Below are positions 19,958 through 27,172 of a DNA stretch of 64,000 bases, piece after piece. Positions within the stretch are counted from its first letter, which is position 1; the number at the start of each line of letters is the position of its first letter. Source of the DNA: an uncultured Christensenellaceae bacterium (lineage in GTDB: Bacteria > Bacillota > Clostridia > Christensenellales > UBA3700); contig CALWGZ010000009.1 of the NCBI GenBank assembly GCA_944380285.1, forward strand, positions 23,728-87,727, written 5' to 3'. Under the pieces are notes generated by a model. That model was not told the DNA's origin, did not search any database, and saw only the letters and a list, made by a program, of their open reading frames with translations. The translations under genes and the position numbers were made by a program.

Positions 19958-20702
19958 AGCGCATATGCACGACAACCACAGACAGAGGATGCGTGCAAGG
20001 ATCGCAAAGAACGGGATCCTTTCTCTCGAAGATCACGAGATCCTCGAATATCTGCTCTATCCGTTCGTGCCGCGCAAGGACACAAATCCGATCGCGCACA
20101 ACCTGATCGCCAAGTTCGGGTCGTTCGACGCGGTGCTCGGCGCCGACGCGAAGGCGCTGCGATTGGTGCCGAACGTGACCGACAATGCGGCGCTGTTTTT
20201 GTCGTCTCTGGCGGAGATCACGCACAAGGTCCACAAGCGCGAAATGAGCGACAAGGTGCGCGTCGACACCTATGAAAGGGCGGTGGAGTATATGACCGCG
20301 GTGCTCGAAGGCGAAAAGAGAGAGAAGATGGTCGCGCTTTTGGTCGACAACGCGGGAAGGGTCAAACAGGCTTGCGAATTGGGCAGAGGGGGCGAATCCG
20401 ACTGTCACATCCGAGTCAACGAACTCGTGATGCTGACGCAGAACTTTCGGTGCAACTACGTCTATATCGCCCACAACCACCCCGGGATCACCTGTCAGCC
20501 GTCATACAGCGACGTCGAGTTCACAAAGTGGGCGATCGCTGCGCTCGAGGTACTCGGCGTCAAATTTCTCGACCATATCATCATCGGCAGAGACGGCGCG
20601 TACAGCTTCAAGAAGGACGGAGATCTCGAAAGGTTCAAAAGCAGTTATGTCGACTTCATCGACAACGGACAGCTCACCAACGAACCGAGGCGCGGCAGAT
20701 GA
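19950..20702 (+). CDS. radC: RadC-family JAB domain protein
   Basis: A 250-aa protein. The N-terminal helical region (RQRMRARIAKNGILSLEDHE, EILEYLLY) corresponds to the helix-hairpin-helix part of RadC. The C-terminal JAB/MPN domain has the metal motif HNHPGITCQPSYSD. RadC was once thought to act in recombinational repair, but its function is not settled. ATG at 19950 is preceded by AAGGAGAAAAGAG inside the ATPase gene. The stop overlaps the next gene by 4 bases (ATGA). Confidence 0.85.
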   Translation: MSEAHMHDNHRQRMRARIAKNGILSLEDHEILEYLLYPFVPRKDTNPIAHNLIAKFGSFDAVLGADAKALRLVPNVTDNAALFLSSLAEITHKVHKREMSDKVRVDTYERAVEYMTAVLEGEKREKMVALLVDNAGRVKQACELGRGGESDCHIRVNELVMLTQNFRCNYVYIAHNHPGITCQPSYSDVEFTKWAIAALEVLGVKFLDHIIIGRDGAYSFKKDGDLERFKSSYVDFIDNGQLTNEPRRGR

Positions 20703-21364
20703 AGACAAAGGTCGTTGCGATCGGCCCCGAGGACGAGAGATATGCTGTTGCGATCGTCAAGACGCGCCGCAGAAAAGGCTGCGTCGCCGAGGTCCGCAAC
20801 TGCGCGGCGGAAGTGCGCATACCGCACAGCGCGTCCTATTCGGTCGGCGAGGAGTTCGTGCGAGCAAAAGAGCAGTGGTTGCTGCGTGCGCTCAGAGACA
20901 GTCATGCGCCGACGATAGGCTCGACCGCATTTCGGCTTTGGGGCAAAGATTATGAGACCGAGTTCGTCGTCTCGCAAAGGTACGGCTATCTCATCGAAGG
21001 CGACAAGCTCATCGTGCGCGGTCCCGACGGGAAGAGGGAAGAGGCGCTCAAACGCGTCAGACGTGCCGAGACGGAAAAATTCGCTGCGGCGGCGACCGCA
21101 AAATATGCCGCGATCATGGGGCTTGAAACGCCTCCGGTCAAGATCGTCGACGCCAAGAGATATCTCGGGATATGCTATTGCAAGCGCAACGTCATCCGCT
21201 ATTCGCTCAGGCTGTCGCGCTTCCCGATCGAGGCGGCGGAAGGAGTCGTCGTGCACGAACTCTGCCACTTAAAGGTGCCGTCGCATTCGCGCGCGTTCTA
21301 CGAAGAGATGGCAAAAATTTTGCCCGATCACAGAGCAAGACGAAAATTGCTCTCACAATATTGA
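20699..21364 (+). CDS. YgjP-like M48 family metallopeptidase
   Basis: A 221-aa protein of the YgjP / DUF45 family. The zinc motif is VVVHELCHLKVPSHSRAFY (HExxH plus a later histidine), preceded by the typical ICYCKRNVIRYSLRLSRFP, where the family has a G.C...N.I..s..l segment. The N-terminal half is a basic beta-rich domain (RRRKGCVAEVRNCAAEVRIP). In other bacteria the gene often sits near restriction or repair genes. Here it is coupled to radC. Confidence 0.85.
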   Translation: MKTKVVAIGPEDERYAVAIVKTRRRKGCVAEVRNCAAEVRIPHSASYSVGEEFVRAKEQWLLRALRDSHAPTIGSTAFRLWGKDYETEFVVSQRYGYLIEGDKLIVRGPDGKREEALKRVRRAETEKFAAAATAKYAAIMGLETPPVKIVDAKRYLGICYCKRNVIRYSLRLSRFPIEAAEGVVVHELCHLKVPSHSRAFYEEMAKILPDHRARRKLLSQY

Positions 21365-21389
21365 CAGCGCATAGGCGCTCGGAGGAACA

Positions 21390-22109
21390 ATGGCTTCAAG
21401 GTCAAAGAAAAAACGCAATGCGGCGGAACACTCTCCCGTCGCCACGGCGGCGCCGCTCAAAGCGCAGCCGACCCGCTCCGCTCCCGGCATATGGGTGTGG
21501 GTGATGTTGGTCGCGATCGTCGCGTCGTTCGCTTTTTCGTTCATTTCGTCATACGACGTTCAAGCGATGGTCGACCTCGATCTCGGCGACAGCACGTCGG
21601 AGTTGTTCGAAGAGGACGACTTCCACATCGGCGCGGCGATGCTCGACATCATCTTTGCGCCGCTCGGCGGCTATGAGGGCGCGGCGCATTGGCTCGTCCA
21701 AAATTTCCCGGCGACCGCCGACAGCGAGACGATGCAACAGCTTGCGGAAGCGTATATGGAAGGCTATCCCGAACAGCTGCTCGCTCAGCTGGACGCGGCG
21801 TTCATAGCGATCTATGTCATAGAGGTCGCGATCGTTGTGGTCACCGCTTTGTATTTGATCGGATTTATCGTGCTGGTGTGCGTAAAAGGCATAAACGGGC
21901 ATCTTGCCGCAATCGTCATGACCGCGGTCGTGACCTTTGTCGCGCTCGTCAGGATGGTCTTTGCGATCGCCGTCTATTCGCAAAGCACCAAGGAGTTTGT
22001 ATTGACCGCCGGAGGCGGCGCGTGGCTGACATTTGTAGCGTTCGCGACGGCGTTGGTCGTCCTTGTCGCGAGCTATATCGGCAAGCGTAAAAAAGAGGCG
22101 TTGTCATGA
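21390..22109 (+). CDS. Membrane protein of unknown function
   Basis: A 239-aa protein with four predicted membrane segments: GIWVWVMLVAIVASFAFSF near residue 35, a second at about 130-155, then HLAAIVMTAVVTFVALVRMV and AWLTFVAFATALVVLVASYI. The N-terminus is basic and probably cytoplasmic; a 70-residue acidic segment lies between the first two helices. GGAGGA precedes the ATG. The stop overlaps the next gene by 4 bases, so the two are probably partners. I do not recognise a family. Confidence 0.65.
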   Translation: MASRSKKKRNAAEHSPVATAAPLKAQPTRSAPGIWVWVMLVAIVASFAFSFISSYDVQAMVDLDLGDSTSELFEEDDFHIGAAMLDIIFAPLGGYEGAAHWLVQNFPATADSETMQQLAEAYMEGYPEQLLAQLDAAFIAIYVIEVAIVVVTALYLIGFIVLVCVKGINGHLAAIVMTAVVTFVALVRMVFAIAVYSQSTKEFVLTAGGGAWLTFVAFATALVVLVASYIGKRKKEALS

Positions 22110-22948
22110 AGTGCAGGGTCTGCGGCAGAGAGATAGGCGACGAAGAGCAATTTTGCAAATATTGCGGTTCGGAGCAAAAACGCAAGCGCAAGCGTCTGAC
22201 ATGGGGCGAGCGCAAGCGCAAGAACGAGGCGGAGACAAAGGAGTTCATCGCCAAGGCGTCCCTGCAAGCCGAAGAGGTCAAAGAGGCGGCAGAAGAATCG
22301 TCGGCGTCCGTTCGCGCGGTATTCGTCGAAAGTGCCGAAAAGTACTATCGCAAGTCGGTCGCGTTGACTGCGTTGTTCGCGTTGTTGACGGTCGCGGCGT
22401 TTGCGGCGCTTGTGCTGATACGCTTCGCCGAAATGAACGACACATTGACGGTCGTGATCGCGTTCGCGCTGCTCATCGTCGCGGCGTATTGCGCGGCGAG
22501 CTTTGCCGAAAGGCTGTATGCTGCGCGCTCGCTGTCCGCGATGCGCAAGAGCGGCAGAGGGATCAAAAAGCTGAGATATGCCCATCCGCCCATCATGCTT
22601 TGCGATGGCAAGATCTATCGTCTCGAACCGACCGAGAAGTGCCCCGTTTGCGGAGCGGAACGCCATCTCGAAGAGTTTGAGGGCAGACAGGTGCTCGTCT
22701 GCAATGCGGACAGGGGGCATATCGCGGTGTTGAGTTCGGAGGGGCTGTTTGCGCTGGTCACAGGCGAGACCGTCGGCGGAGACGCAGCCGCTGCCGTCGG
22801 TGAGCCGAGCGGATGCGACGAAGAGAGGGGCGAAAACGGCGCAGAGACGACCGAAGACGGCGAGGCAAAGCCCGAAGCTGCCGGGACGGATGCCGTCGAC
22901 GCATCCCAAAACGACGCTGCCGCCAAAGAAGAGGAAGACGGGGAATAG
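22106..22948 (+). CDS. Zinc-ribbon membrane protein of unknown function
   Basis: A 280-aa protein. A zinc ribbon at the extreme N-terminus (CRVCGREIGDEEQFCKYCG) is followed by a basic helical region and two membrane helices (ALTALFALLTVAAFAALVLI, VVIAFALLIVAAYCAASFA). A second cysteine pair CPVCG follows, with a third cysteine in VCNADRGH. The last ~70 residues are an acidic, low-complexity tail rich in A, E, G and D. It is coupled to the membrane gene upstream. Function unknown. Confidence 0.65.
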   Translation: MKCRVCGREIGDEEQFCKYCGSEQKRKRKRLTWGERKRKNEAETKEFIAKASLQAEEVKEAAEESSASVRAVFVESAEKYYRKSVALTALFALLTVAAFAALVLIRFAEMNDTLTVVIAFALLIVAAYCAASFAERLYAARSLSAMRKSGRGIKKLRYAHPPIMLCDGKIYRLEPTEKCPVCGAERHLEEFEGRQVLVCNADRGHIAVLSSEGLFALVTGETVGGDAAAAVGEPSGCDEERGENGAETTEDGEAKPEAAGTDAVDASQNDAAAKEEEDGE

Positions 22949-22986
22949 ACGGATTTCGGCAGTGAAGCCGATGTACCGTTTTTGGA

Positions 22987-23015
22987 TTGACAACGGGAAA
23001 GAGGCGTGATATTCT
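22987..23015 (+). promoter_or_regulatory. Strong promoter in front of a very short transcript
   Basis: TTGACA at 22987-22992 and TATTCT at 23010-23015, spacer 17. No open reading frame with a start codon follows; a hairpin with a T tract ends at 23068. Confidence 0.5.
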
Positions 23016-23020
23016 GAAAG

Positions 23021-23069
23021 CGGAAAGGGCGTAAGCGGGCGTTGAACGAAGCGCTGCGCCCATTTTTTA
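23021..23069 (+). ncRNA. Candidate short RNA (about 48 bases) with terminator hairpin
   Basis: The predicted start lies 6 bases after the -10 box at 23010-23015. The 3' end is a hairpin with stem GGGCG (23037-23041) and CGCCC (23057-23061), followed by ATTTTTT. It may be a free small RNA, or simply the promoter of a leader that is terminated before the gene at 23280. No known RNA family was recognised. The rest of 23070-23221 holds a degenerate copy of a short repeat (23078-23096) and a direct repeat of ACGTCGAC, but no gene. Confidence 0.35.
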
Positions 23070-23221
23070 TAAGTGTCGATAACAGACACGGGCACGGGAA
23101 AGATTTGGGAGTTTTTGCGGCTGGATGAGACAGGGGGCAAGCCAGACATTACGGCGCACGACGTCGACCCTAAAAACGTCGACGGCAGGACAGAGTAACA
23201 ACATAAAATTAAAAAGTGCGA

Positions 23222-23252
23222 GCATGTCCCGAAAAAGGGGCATGCTTTGTTG
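23222..23252 (+). terminator. Hairpin with T-rich tail upstream of the DnaQ-like gene
   Basis: GCATGTCCC-gaaaaa-GGGGCATGC gives 9 pairs with one G-U, followed by TTTGTTG. It could end the transcript from upstream or act as an attenuator for the gene starting at 23280, whose ribosome site GGGAGG lies 20 bases further on. Confidence 0.45.
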
Positions 23253-23279
23253 TATGATGATGGCGTCCGGGAGGTACAT

Positions 23280-23921
23280 ATGAAAAATTTTCCAAAAGAC
23301 ATCGTCATCATTTGGTTTGACGGCGCAATGATGAGCAAAGACGATTTTGTCGAGGTCGCCGCCGTCAAGGTCGCAGACGGGATTGTGTCCGAATATTGTC
23401 AATATTTCGTCAACGCCGACATCGACGGCAAGCCCATCGGCGCAGACAGGCTTTCCCCAGAGCTCGGCAGCGTCGGCAGACAGCATTTGCTTGTCGGAAC
23501 GAGTGCGGCGAAGGCGCTCGACGCGTTGGCGAAGTTCATAGGGAGCAGCGTGCCGTTTGTGTGGAACGTGGAGTCGCAGCGGTTGTATCAAAGACATGCG
23601 GACAGGCTCGGCGGCGCGGCAAAGGCGCTCGGCGTGACGAGAATGGTGCAGGCGATACGTCTCAAAATGCTGTTCGACAGCGACGCCAAGCACTTGAAGA
23701 GCGCTTCGTCCGTATATCGCGCGCTCGAGCGAACGGAGGAGCATTGGGGACGGACGCCGGAGATATCGGACGGCAGGAGCGACTGCCTGAGTTTGGCGCT
23801 CGCCGCGGCGATGAGTCTGTGCGACGCATTGCGCGCTGCGGAGATATTCTATGAGGACGACGTTGACGTCCCTTGCGATTGGGAGGTCGCCGGACGCGAC
23901 GGATCGGACGACGAAAGCTGA
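23280..23921 (+). CDS. Unknown protein, possibly a degenerate DnaQ-like (DEDD) exonuclease fold
   Basis: A 213-aa protein. The first 120 residues follow the pattern of DEDD exonucleases: a strand (KDIVIIWFDGAMM), then DFVEVAAVKVADGIVSEYCQ, FVNADIDGKPI, and DALAKFIGSSVPFVWNVESQ followed by YQRHADRL. The catalytic D-x-E of motif I is missing (WFDGAM), so catalysis would be lost. The C-terminal part (GRSDCLSLALAAAMSLCDAL) resembles the helix with the last catalytic aspartate. The assignment is by pattern only. GGGAGG precedes the ATG. Confidence 0.35.
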   Translation: MKNFPKDIVIIWFDGAMMSKDDFVEVAAVKVADGIVSEYCQYFVNADIDGKPIGADRLSPELGSVGRQHLLVGTSAAKALDALAKFIGSSVPFVWNVESQRLYQRHADRLGGAAKALGVTRMVQAIRLKMLFDSDAKHLKSASSVYRALERTEEHWGRTPEISDGRSDCLSLALAAAMSLCDALRAAEIFYEDDVDVPCDWEVAGRDGSDDES

Positions 23922-23923
23922 AC

Positions 23924-23952
23924 TTGCAAAACCGCGGCGTATATGCTAAAAT
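23924..23952 (+). promoter_or_regulatory. Leaderless promoter of the GNAT gene
   Basis: TTGCAA at 23924-23929, 17-base spacer, TAAAAT at 23947-23952, then exactly 6 bases to the ATG at 23959. There is no Shine-Dalgarno site. Confidence 0.7.
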
Positions 23953-23958
23953 GATTGT

Positions 23959-24447
23959 ATGGAACAATTCGAGATCGTTGAATATTCGCCCCTCTATCAA
24001 GAGGACGCAAAGGATTTGCTTTTGACGCTTCAATTGCATTTGGAGTCGCTCGGCGGATGCGCGCCCAAGCCGACTTTCCGCGACGAGTACCTGCCCTATC
24101 TTTTGCGTGAGGTCGAAAAGCAAAACGGCAAGATCTTTCTCGCCGTCACGGACGGCAAAGCGATCGGACTTGTGTCGTGCAAGATATTTTTCGGCGAGGG
24201 CGACGACGCGTTTTTGATAAATCCGCCAAAGAGCGGCTTTGTCTCCGACCTCGTCGTCGCAAAGGATATGCGCGGCAAGGGCGTGGGCAAGGCGCTGCTC
24301 GCCGCCGCGGAAGAGTTTTTTGTCTCGAACGGCTGCGACCGCTTCGAGCTGACCGTCTTTGCGCCCAACAAGTCCGCATACGGTTTTTATGTCGCGCAGG
24401 GCTTTGAGCCGCGCTCGCATTATATGATGCGCAAGATAGGGCGATAA
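23959..24447 (+). CDS. GNAT-family N-acetyltransferase
   Basis: A 162-aa GCN5-related acetyltransferase. The acetyl-CoA binding motif A is VVAKDMRGKGVGKALLAAAE (R-x-x-G-x-G), and the C-terminal strand and helix are FELTVFAPNKSAYGFYVAQG, typical of the fold's end. The substrate is unknown; small metabolites, aminoglycosides and protein N-termini are all possible. It appears to be transcribed from its own promoter as a leaderless mRNA. Confidence 0.88.
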   Translation: MEQFEIVEYSPLYQEDAKDLLLTLQLHLESLGGCAPKPTFRDEYLPYLLREVEKQNGKIFLAVTDGKAIGLVSCKIFFGEGDDAFLINPPKSGFVSDLVVAKDMRGKGVGKALLAAAEEFFVSNGCDRFELTVFAPNKSAYGFYVAQGFEPRSHYMMRKIGR

Positions 24448-24479
24448 CGCTCGAACACAGGGAGATGGGAGGATAGCGT

Positions 24480-24845
24480 ATGCAAATGGCGATCAGGTGG
24501 GGATTCGGTATGTTTGTCGCCGCGTTGCTTGTCGCGGGAGGGCTTGCCTTGCTTATCGCAAAGCCCAAGATCAACCCCATGTTCGGATATGCAAGCAAGC
24601 TGTCCGTAAAAAACGAGCGTAATTGGAAGTTTGCAAACACCGTGTTCGCGCTCACCATGCTCTTTGTAGGCGCGCTCATCGCCGTCGAGACGGCGGTCAT
24701 CAACCTGTCGAAAGCGGACATAAAAGTCTTTATGCCCGTCACAATGGTCACGCTCGCTGTCGGACTCTTCTTGATGGCGTGGCTTCCGGGTGTTTGTTTG
24801 AAAAAGCATTTAAAAAAATACCCTCAAGACGAGGACGGGAAATAG
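24480..24845 (+). CDS. SdpI-like membrane protein
   Basis: A 121-aa protein with three membrane helices (FVAALLVAGGLALLIA, TVFALTMLFVGALIAVE, MVTLAVGLFLMAWLPG) and the family signature NPMFGYASKLSVKNERNWKFAN (the SdpI/YhfL motif GyRT..S..n.~.W..aN). In Bacillus, SdpI gives immunity to the SdpC toxin, but most homologues have no known partner, and no sdpC-like gene is nearby. GGGAGG precedes the ATG. Confidence 0.7.
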   Translation: MQMAIRWGFGMFVAALLVAGGLALLIAKPKINPMFGYASKLSVKNERNWKFANTVFALTMLFVGALIAVETAVINLSKADIKVFMPVTMVTLAVGLFLMAWLPGVCLKKHLKKYPQDEDGK

Positions 24846-24923
24846 GCTCGGCAACGAAAGATATCGCGTGATTTGGAGGAGGGTGCTTGACGTCGCCGGA
24901 AAGAGATAATGCGCCGCTGTCGG

Positions 24924-25091
24924 CACCTGTTTGTCAATGGTGCGAGTGAGTTGAAATAATCGCAAAATGATCGGCGCGTTCGGAACAAGCGGTTCGCCCC
25001 CACACGGGGCGAGTGAGTTGAAATTTGCAGCATGGCAAGGTGGTTTTGCTTTGCCGCGGTTCGCCCCATCGGGGGTGCACTCCCCCTTTTC
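24924..25091 (+). CRISPR. Relict CRISPR array: three repeats, two 33-base spacers, no cas genes
   Basis: Repeat units of 34 bases start at 24924, 24991 and 25058, an exact period of 67, with spacers at 24958-24990 and 25025-25057. The middle copy is intact: its core is CGCCCC-cacac-GGGGCG followed by AGTGAGTTGAAAT, which resembles type I-C repeats (C-rich stem, ending TTGAAAT/C). The first copy has kept its 3' half (CGAGTGAGTTGAAAT) but has a changed 5' half, which still pairs GCACC with GGTGC. The last copy has kept its 5' half (GGTTCGCCCC) and lost the 3' half. There is no leader and no cas gene in the window. Confidence 0.7.
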
Positions 25092-25134
25092 TGCGCCGTC
25101 TGCCGGCACATATACACCGCCTGTCGCATAATAG

Positions 25135-25196
25135 AAAAAAGACCCGAACTTGTCGAGTCTTCGGCAGATGGTGGAACTGAGAGTCGCAAAAACGCA
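25135..25196 (-). ncRNA. Candidate small RNA on the minus strand next to the CRISPR relic
   Basis: On the minus strand TATAAT (25203-25208 on plus as ATTATA) is followed after about 7 bases by a ~60-base stretch without a start codon, which ends in a strong intrinsic terminator. The hairpin at 25139-25161 has AAGACTCGA paired with TTCGGGTCTT (9 pairs, one G-U) and a T tract. The -35 box is poor (TAGTAT). A terminator of this quality with no gene in front of it suggests a small RNA or the end of a lost gene. Confidence 0.35.
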
Positions 25197-25346
25197 CACA
25201 GTATTATATCAGATAAATAGGACGGAATACTATTGCCAAGTCGATTTGCTGCTATCAGATTATCCGCTATACGGCAAACAGTCAGCCAAGAAAGAACTAA
25301 GATAAAAAGAAACAAGTTGCAACAAAGCATATCTAATAGTTTAATT

Positions 25347-25395
25347 AATAGCATATCTTATTGAAAATTTTTCAAAGATATGCTATTATTATAAT
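25347..25395 (+). promoter_or_regulatory. Promoter with palindromic operator for the TM/TIR module
   Basis: A perfect inverted repeat of 13 bases (AATAGCATATCTT at 25347-25359, AAGATATGCTATT at 25375-25387) brackets the promoter. TTGAAA lies at 25361-25366 between the arms, and TATTAT (25384-25389, spacer 17) overlaps the right arm. A third half site AGCATATCT lies at 25326-25334. This arrangement is typical of repressor operators. AGGAG at 25416-25420 serves the ATG at 25427. The remaining bases 25209-25325 show nothing else. Confidence 0.55.
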
Positions 25396-25426
25396 ACTAA
25401 CTAATTAATATCAATAGGAGAAAGCA

Positions 25427-25855
25427 ATGGGGATTAACGAAAAACATTTAGAATTTTTGCAAAGCAATATTTCAAGGATGAATACTTGTTCTTTTCAGAT
25501 GAAAGGTTGGGCTATTACAATAGTATCCGCACTAATAGCTATTTATGTTGCAACAATTAGTAACTCGTGTAGCGGAAATACGCTATTTATATTCATTGCA
25601 ATAGCTCCAACTGTGTTATTTTGGATTTTAGATGCTTTCTATTTATCAAAAGAGAGAAAATTTATTGCTATTTATAATGATGTGATTCATCAAGTAAAGA
25701 GTGGAGATATTTTAAAAATAAAAGACTATGAAATGCCGCTAAAAAAGTATAATGGTTGGCGTTACTCCATTGTTAATGCGTTTATTTCACCCTCAGAAAG
25801 TGTTTTATATGGACTAATAGTGGTCGGGCTTATTTTACTTGGGGTTTTAATTTGA
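25427..25855 (+). CDS. Small three-TM membrane protein paired with a TIR-like protein
   Basis: A 142-aa protein. Membrane helices are predicted at about residues 28-46 (WAITIVSALIAIYVATIS), 52-72 (TLFIFIAIAPTVLFWILDAF) and 124-142 at the very C-terminus. The segment LQSNISRMNTCSFQMKGW before the first helix and DAFYLSKERKFIAIYNDV after the second look conserved in kind, similar to SLATT / S-2TM type effector membrane proteins. Its stop is separated by one base from the start of the TIR gene, so they are co-translated. Codon use is AT-rich, unlike the flanks. I infer a membrane effector or immunity partner; this is not proven by sequence. Confidence 0.55.
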   Translation: MGINEKHLEFLQSNISRMNTCSFQMKGWAITIVSALIAIYVATISNSCSGNTLFIFIAIAPTVLFWILDAFYLSKERKFIAIYNDVIHQVKSGDILKIKDYEMPLKKYNGWRYSIVNAFISPSESVLYGLIVVGLILLGVLI

Positions 25856-25856
25856 A

Positions 25857-26369
25857 ATGAAAGTATTTATAAGTTATCATAGAGCCGATAGTGCTTATAG
25901 AAGAAAAGCAGAAAACATATTAAAAAGTCACAATATTGATTATTACGCTGTTCCCGAAGATAAAAATTTTAATGGGCAATCAGCAGAAAAAATAAGAACA
26001 TATTTATGTGGGAGATTAAAACAATGTGATGTACTTTTATGCTTAATTGGAAAAGAAACTTTTAGTCGCCCCCATGTAGACCATGAAATACATACAGCAC
26101 TTAGAGGAAATGTGGGCGAGAGGTTAGGCATTGTCGGCGTACATTTACCAAAAAGAACAGACACTTTACTAACTATTGATTTAAATACTTTTCCAACAAA
26201 ACTTTGGGACAACAAAGATTATGTTGTTTGGTCTGAGTGGACAAAATTAAATGATAATATTTTAAGTTTGTTAAATACGGCTTATGAACGCTCTATAAAT
26301 ACAAAATATCAAACGGTACATAGCAACCCGTGTATGCCACTTAAGCAGTCTCTTTATTACGATAACTAA
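25857..26369 (+). CDS. TIR-like protein (ThsB / DUF1863, MTH538 type)
   Basis: A 170-aa protein with the DUF1863-type TIR-like fold: the first strand is VFISYHRADSAY, followed by IRTYLCGRLKQCDVLLCLIG and a motif ETFSRPHVDHEIHTAL. In ThsB proteins the corresponding segment (T..R.WVDWEI) carries the catalytic glutamate, here E77. ThsB senses phage and makes a cyclic ADP-ribose-type or His-ADPR signal that activates ThsA. No ThsA (SIR2-SLOG or TM-Macro) is beside it; instead a small membrane protein is coupled upstream. GC is much lower than in the surroundings, as expected for a mobile defence gene. Confidence 0.75.
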   Translation: MKVFISYHRADSAYRRKAENILKSHNIDYYAVPEDKNFNGQSAEKIRTYLCGRLKQCDVLLCLIGKETFSRPHVDHEIHTALRGNVGERLGIVGVHLPKRTDTLLTIDLNTFPTKLWDNKDYVVWSEWTKLNDNILSLLNTAYERSINTKYQTVHSNPCMPLKQSLYYDN

Positions 26370-26462
26370 GGAAATATATGTATTCAAAATTCAATTGTAA
26401 TATATCGGATTACTTCTACAATACTGTTATAAATCAATATTGCACAACTAGGAGAAAGATAT

Positions 26463-26594
26463 GTGAAAGTTTTCAACAACAATGTGAAAACTCTTTAATG
26501 CTTTTTATTAGACAATGGTCATATAGATGGCATAGCTTTAAAAGATACGTGGGTTTTGGGTGGGCAGGACATAGAAAAAGCACAAGGTTTTTAA
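26463..26594 (+). other. Possible decayed coding remnant behind the TIR gene
   Basis: After the TIR stop, AGGAGA is followed by GTG and an 11-codon frame (VKVFNNNVKTL) that ends in TAA at 26496. The same frame continues without a further stop for 31 codons and reads protein-like (DNGHIDGIALKDTWVLGGQD), ending at 26594 inside the terminator hairpin. It may be the tail of a third gene with a nonsense mutation, or chance. An overlapping 82-codon frame at 26378-26626 does not look like a real protein. Confidence 0.2.
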
Positions 26595-26607
26595 CCTTGT
26601 GCTTTTT
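26575..26607. terminator. Strong bidirectional intrinsic terminator
   Basis: AAAAAGCACAAGGT and ACCTTGTGCTTTTT form a 14-pair stem around a 5-base loop, with A and T tracts at the ends. It ends the TM/TIR module and, from the other side, transcripts of the tRNA gene. Confidence 0.85.
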
Positions 26608-26687
26608 CCTTAATGGTATGCGATAAAGCCCGCGACACCGTTTACGAAAATGTATTTCGTTTTATAGTGTTCAAACTTTAACGACAC

Positions 26688-26763
<76 letters not shown>

Positions 26764-26776
26764 ACGGGCAAGGCAT

Positions 26777-26805
26777 ATTATAGCATGTCGCAGAGCAAAA
26801 TGCAA
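26777..26805 (-). promoter_or_regulatory. Promoter of tRNA-Ala
   Basis: On the minus strand TTGCAT (26800-26805), a 17-base spacer and TATAAT (26777-26782) precede the tRNA. The following plus-side stretch 26806-27113 shows no gene and no clear signal. Confidence 0.75.
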
Positions 26806-27113
26806 CGACTTTGGCGCAAGTTGCGGAATTTCGATCGGGAAGCACTTCGATGAGTTTGGCGAAACGGCGGAGATAGACTAGATGCGCGGGCGGAGCATTA
26901 TTTTGCCATGGCGTCGGAAAATTTCGGCGTAACACAGCGGTTTGTCCGATTTTTGCGTGGTCGGAGACGACTTCGGGGTGAAGGGGGGCAGAACGCGTTC
27001 GTGTGAACTTAGAGCGATTTGGCTTGATCGGCAAAGGCACGAGCAAGGGTTTTCGGCGATTTCGGCAAAGGCGATCGCTTTTGAAAATGTGTCATGCATG
27101 GTGCATTTTGGGC

Positions 27114-27142
27114 TTGCGCACGTTGCGCGCGTGTGTTATAAT
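27114..27142 (+). promoter_or_regulatory. Promoter of the restriction-modification operon
   Basis: TTGCGC at 27114-27119, a 17-base spacer and TATAAT at 27137-27142. AGAGG at about 27161-27165 precedes the TTG start at 27173. Confidence 0.65.
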
Positions 27143-27172
27143 TTTAATAGTCGGCAATAGCAGAGGTTTAAA

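Noticed and set aside
25170..25200. Possible attachment site matching the tRNA-Ala 3' end
   Set aside because: Only 7 bases match exactly, too few to call an att site; kept only as a weak remark.
26378..26626. 82-codon frame behind the TIR gene
   Set aside because: It is rich in F, Y, C and R, overlaps the terminator hairpin and has no ribosome site; another frame in the same stretch looks more protein-like.
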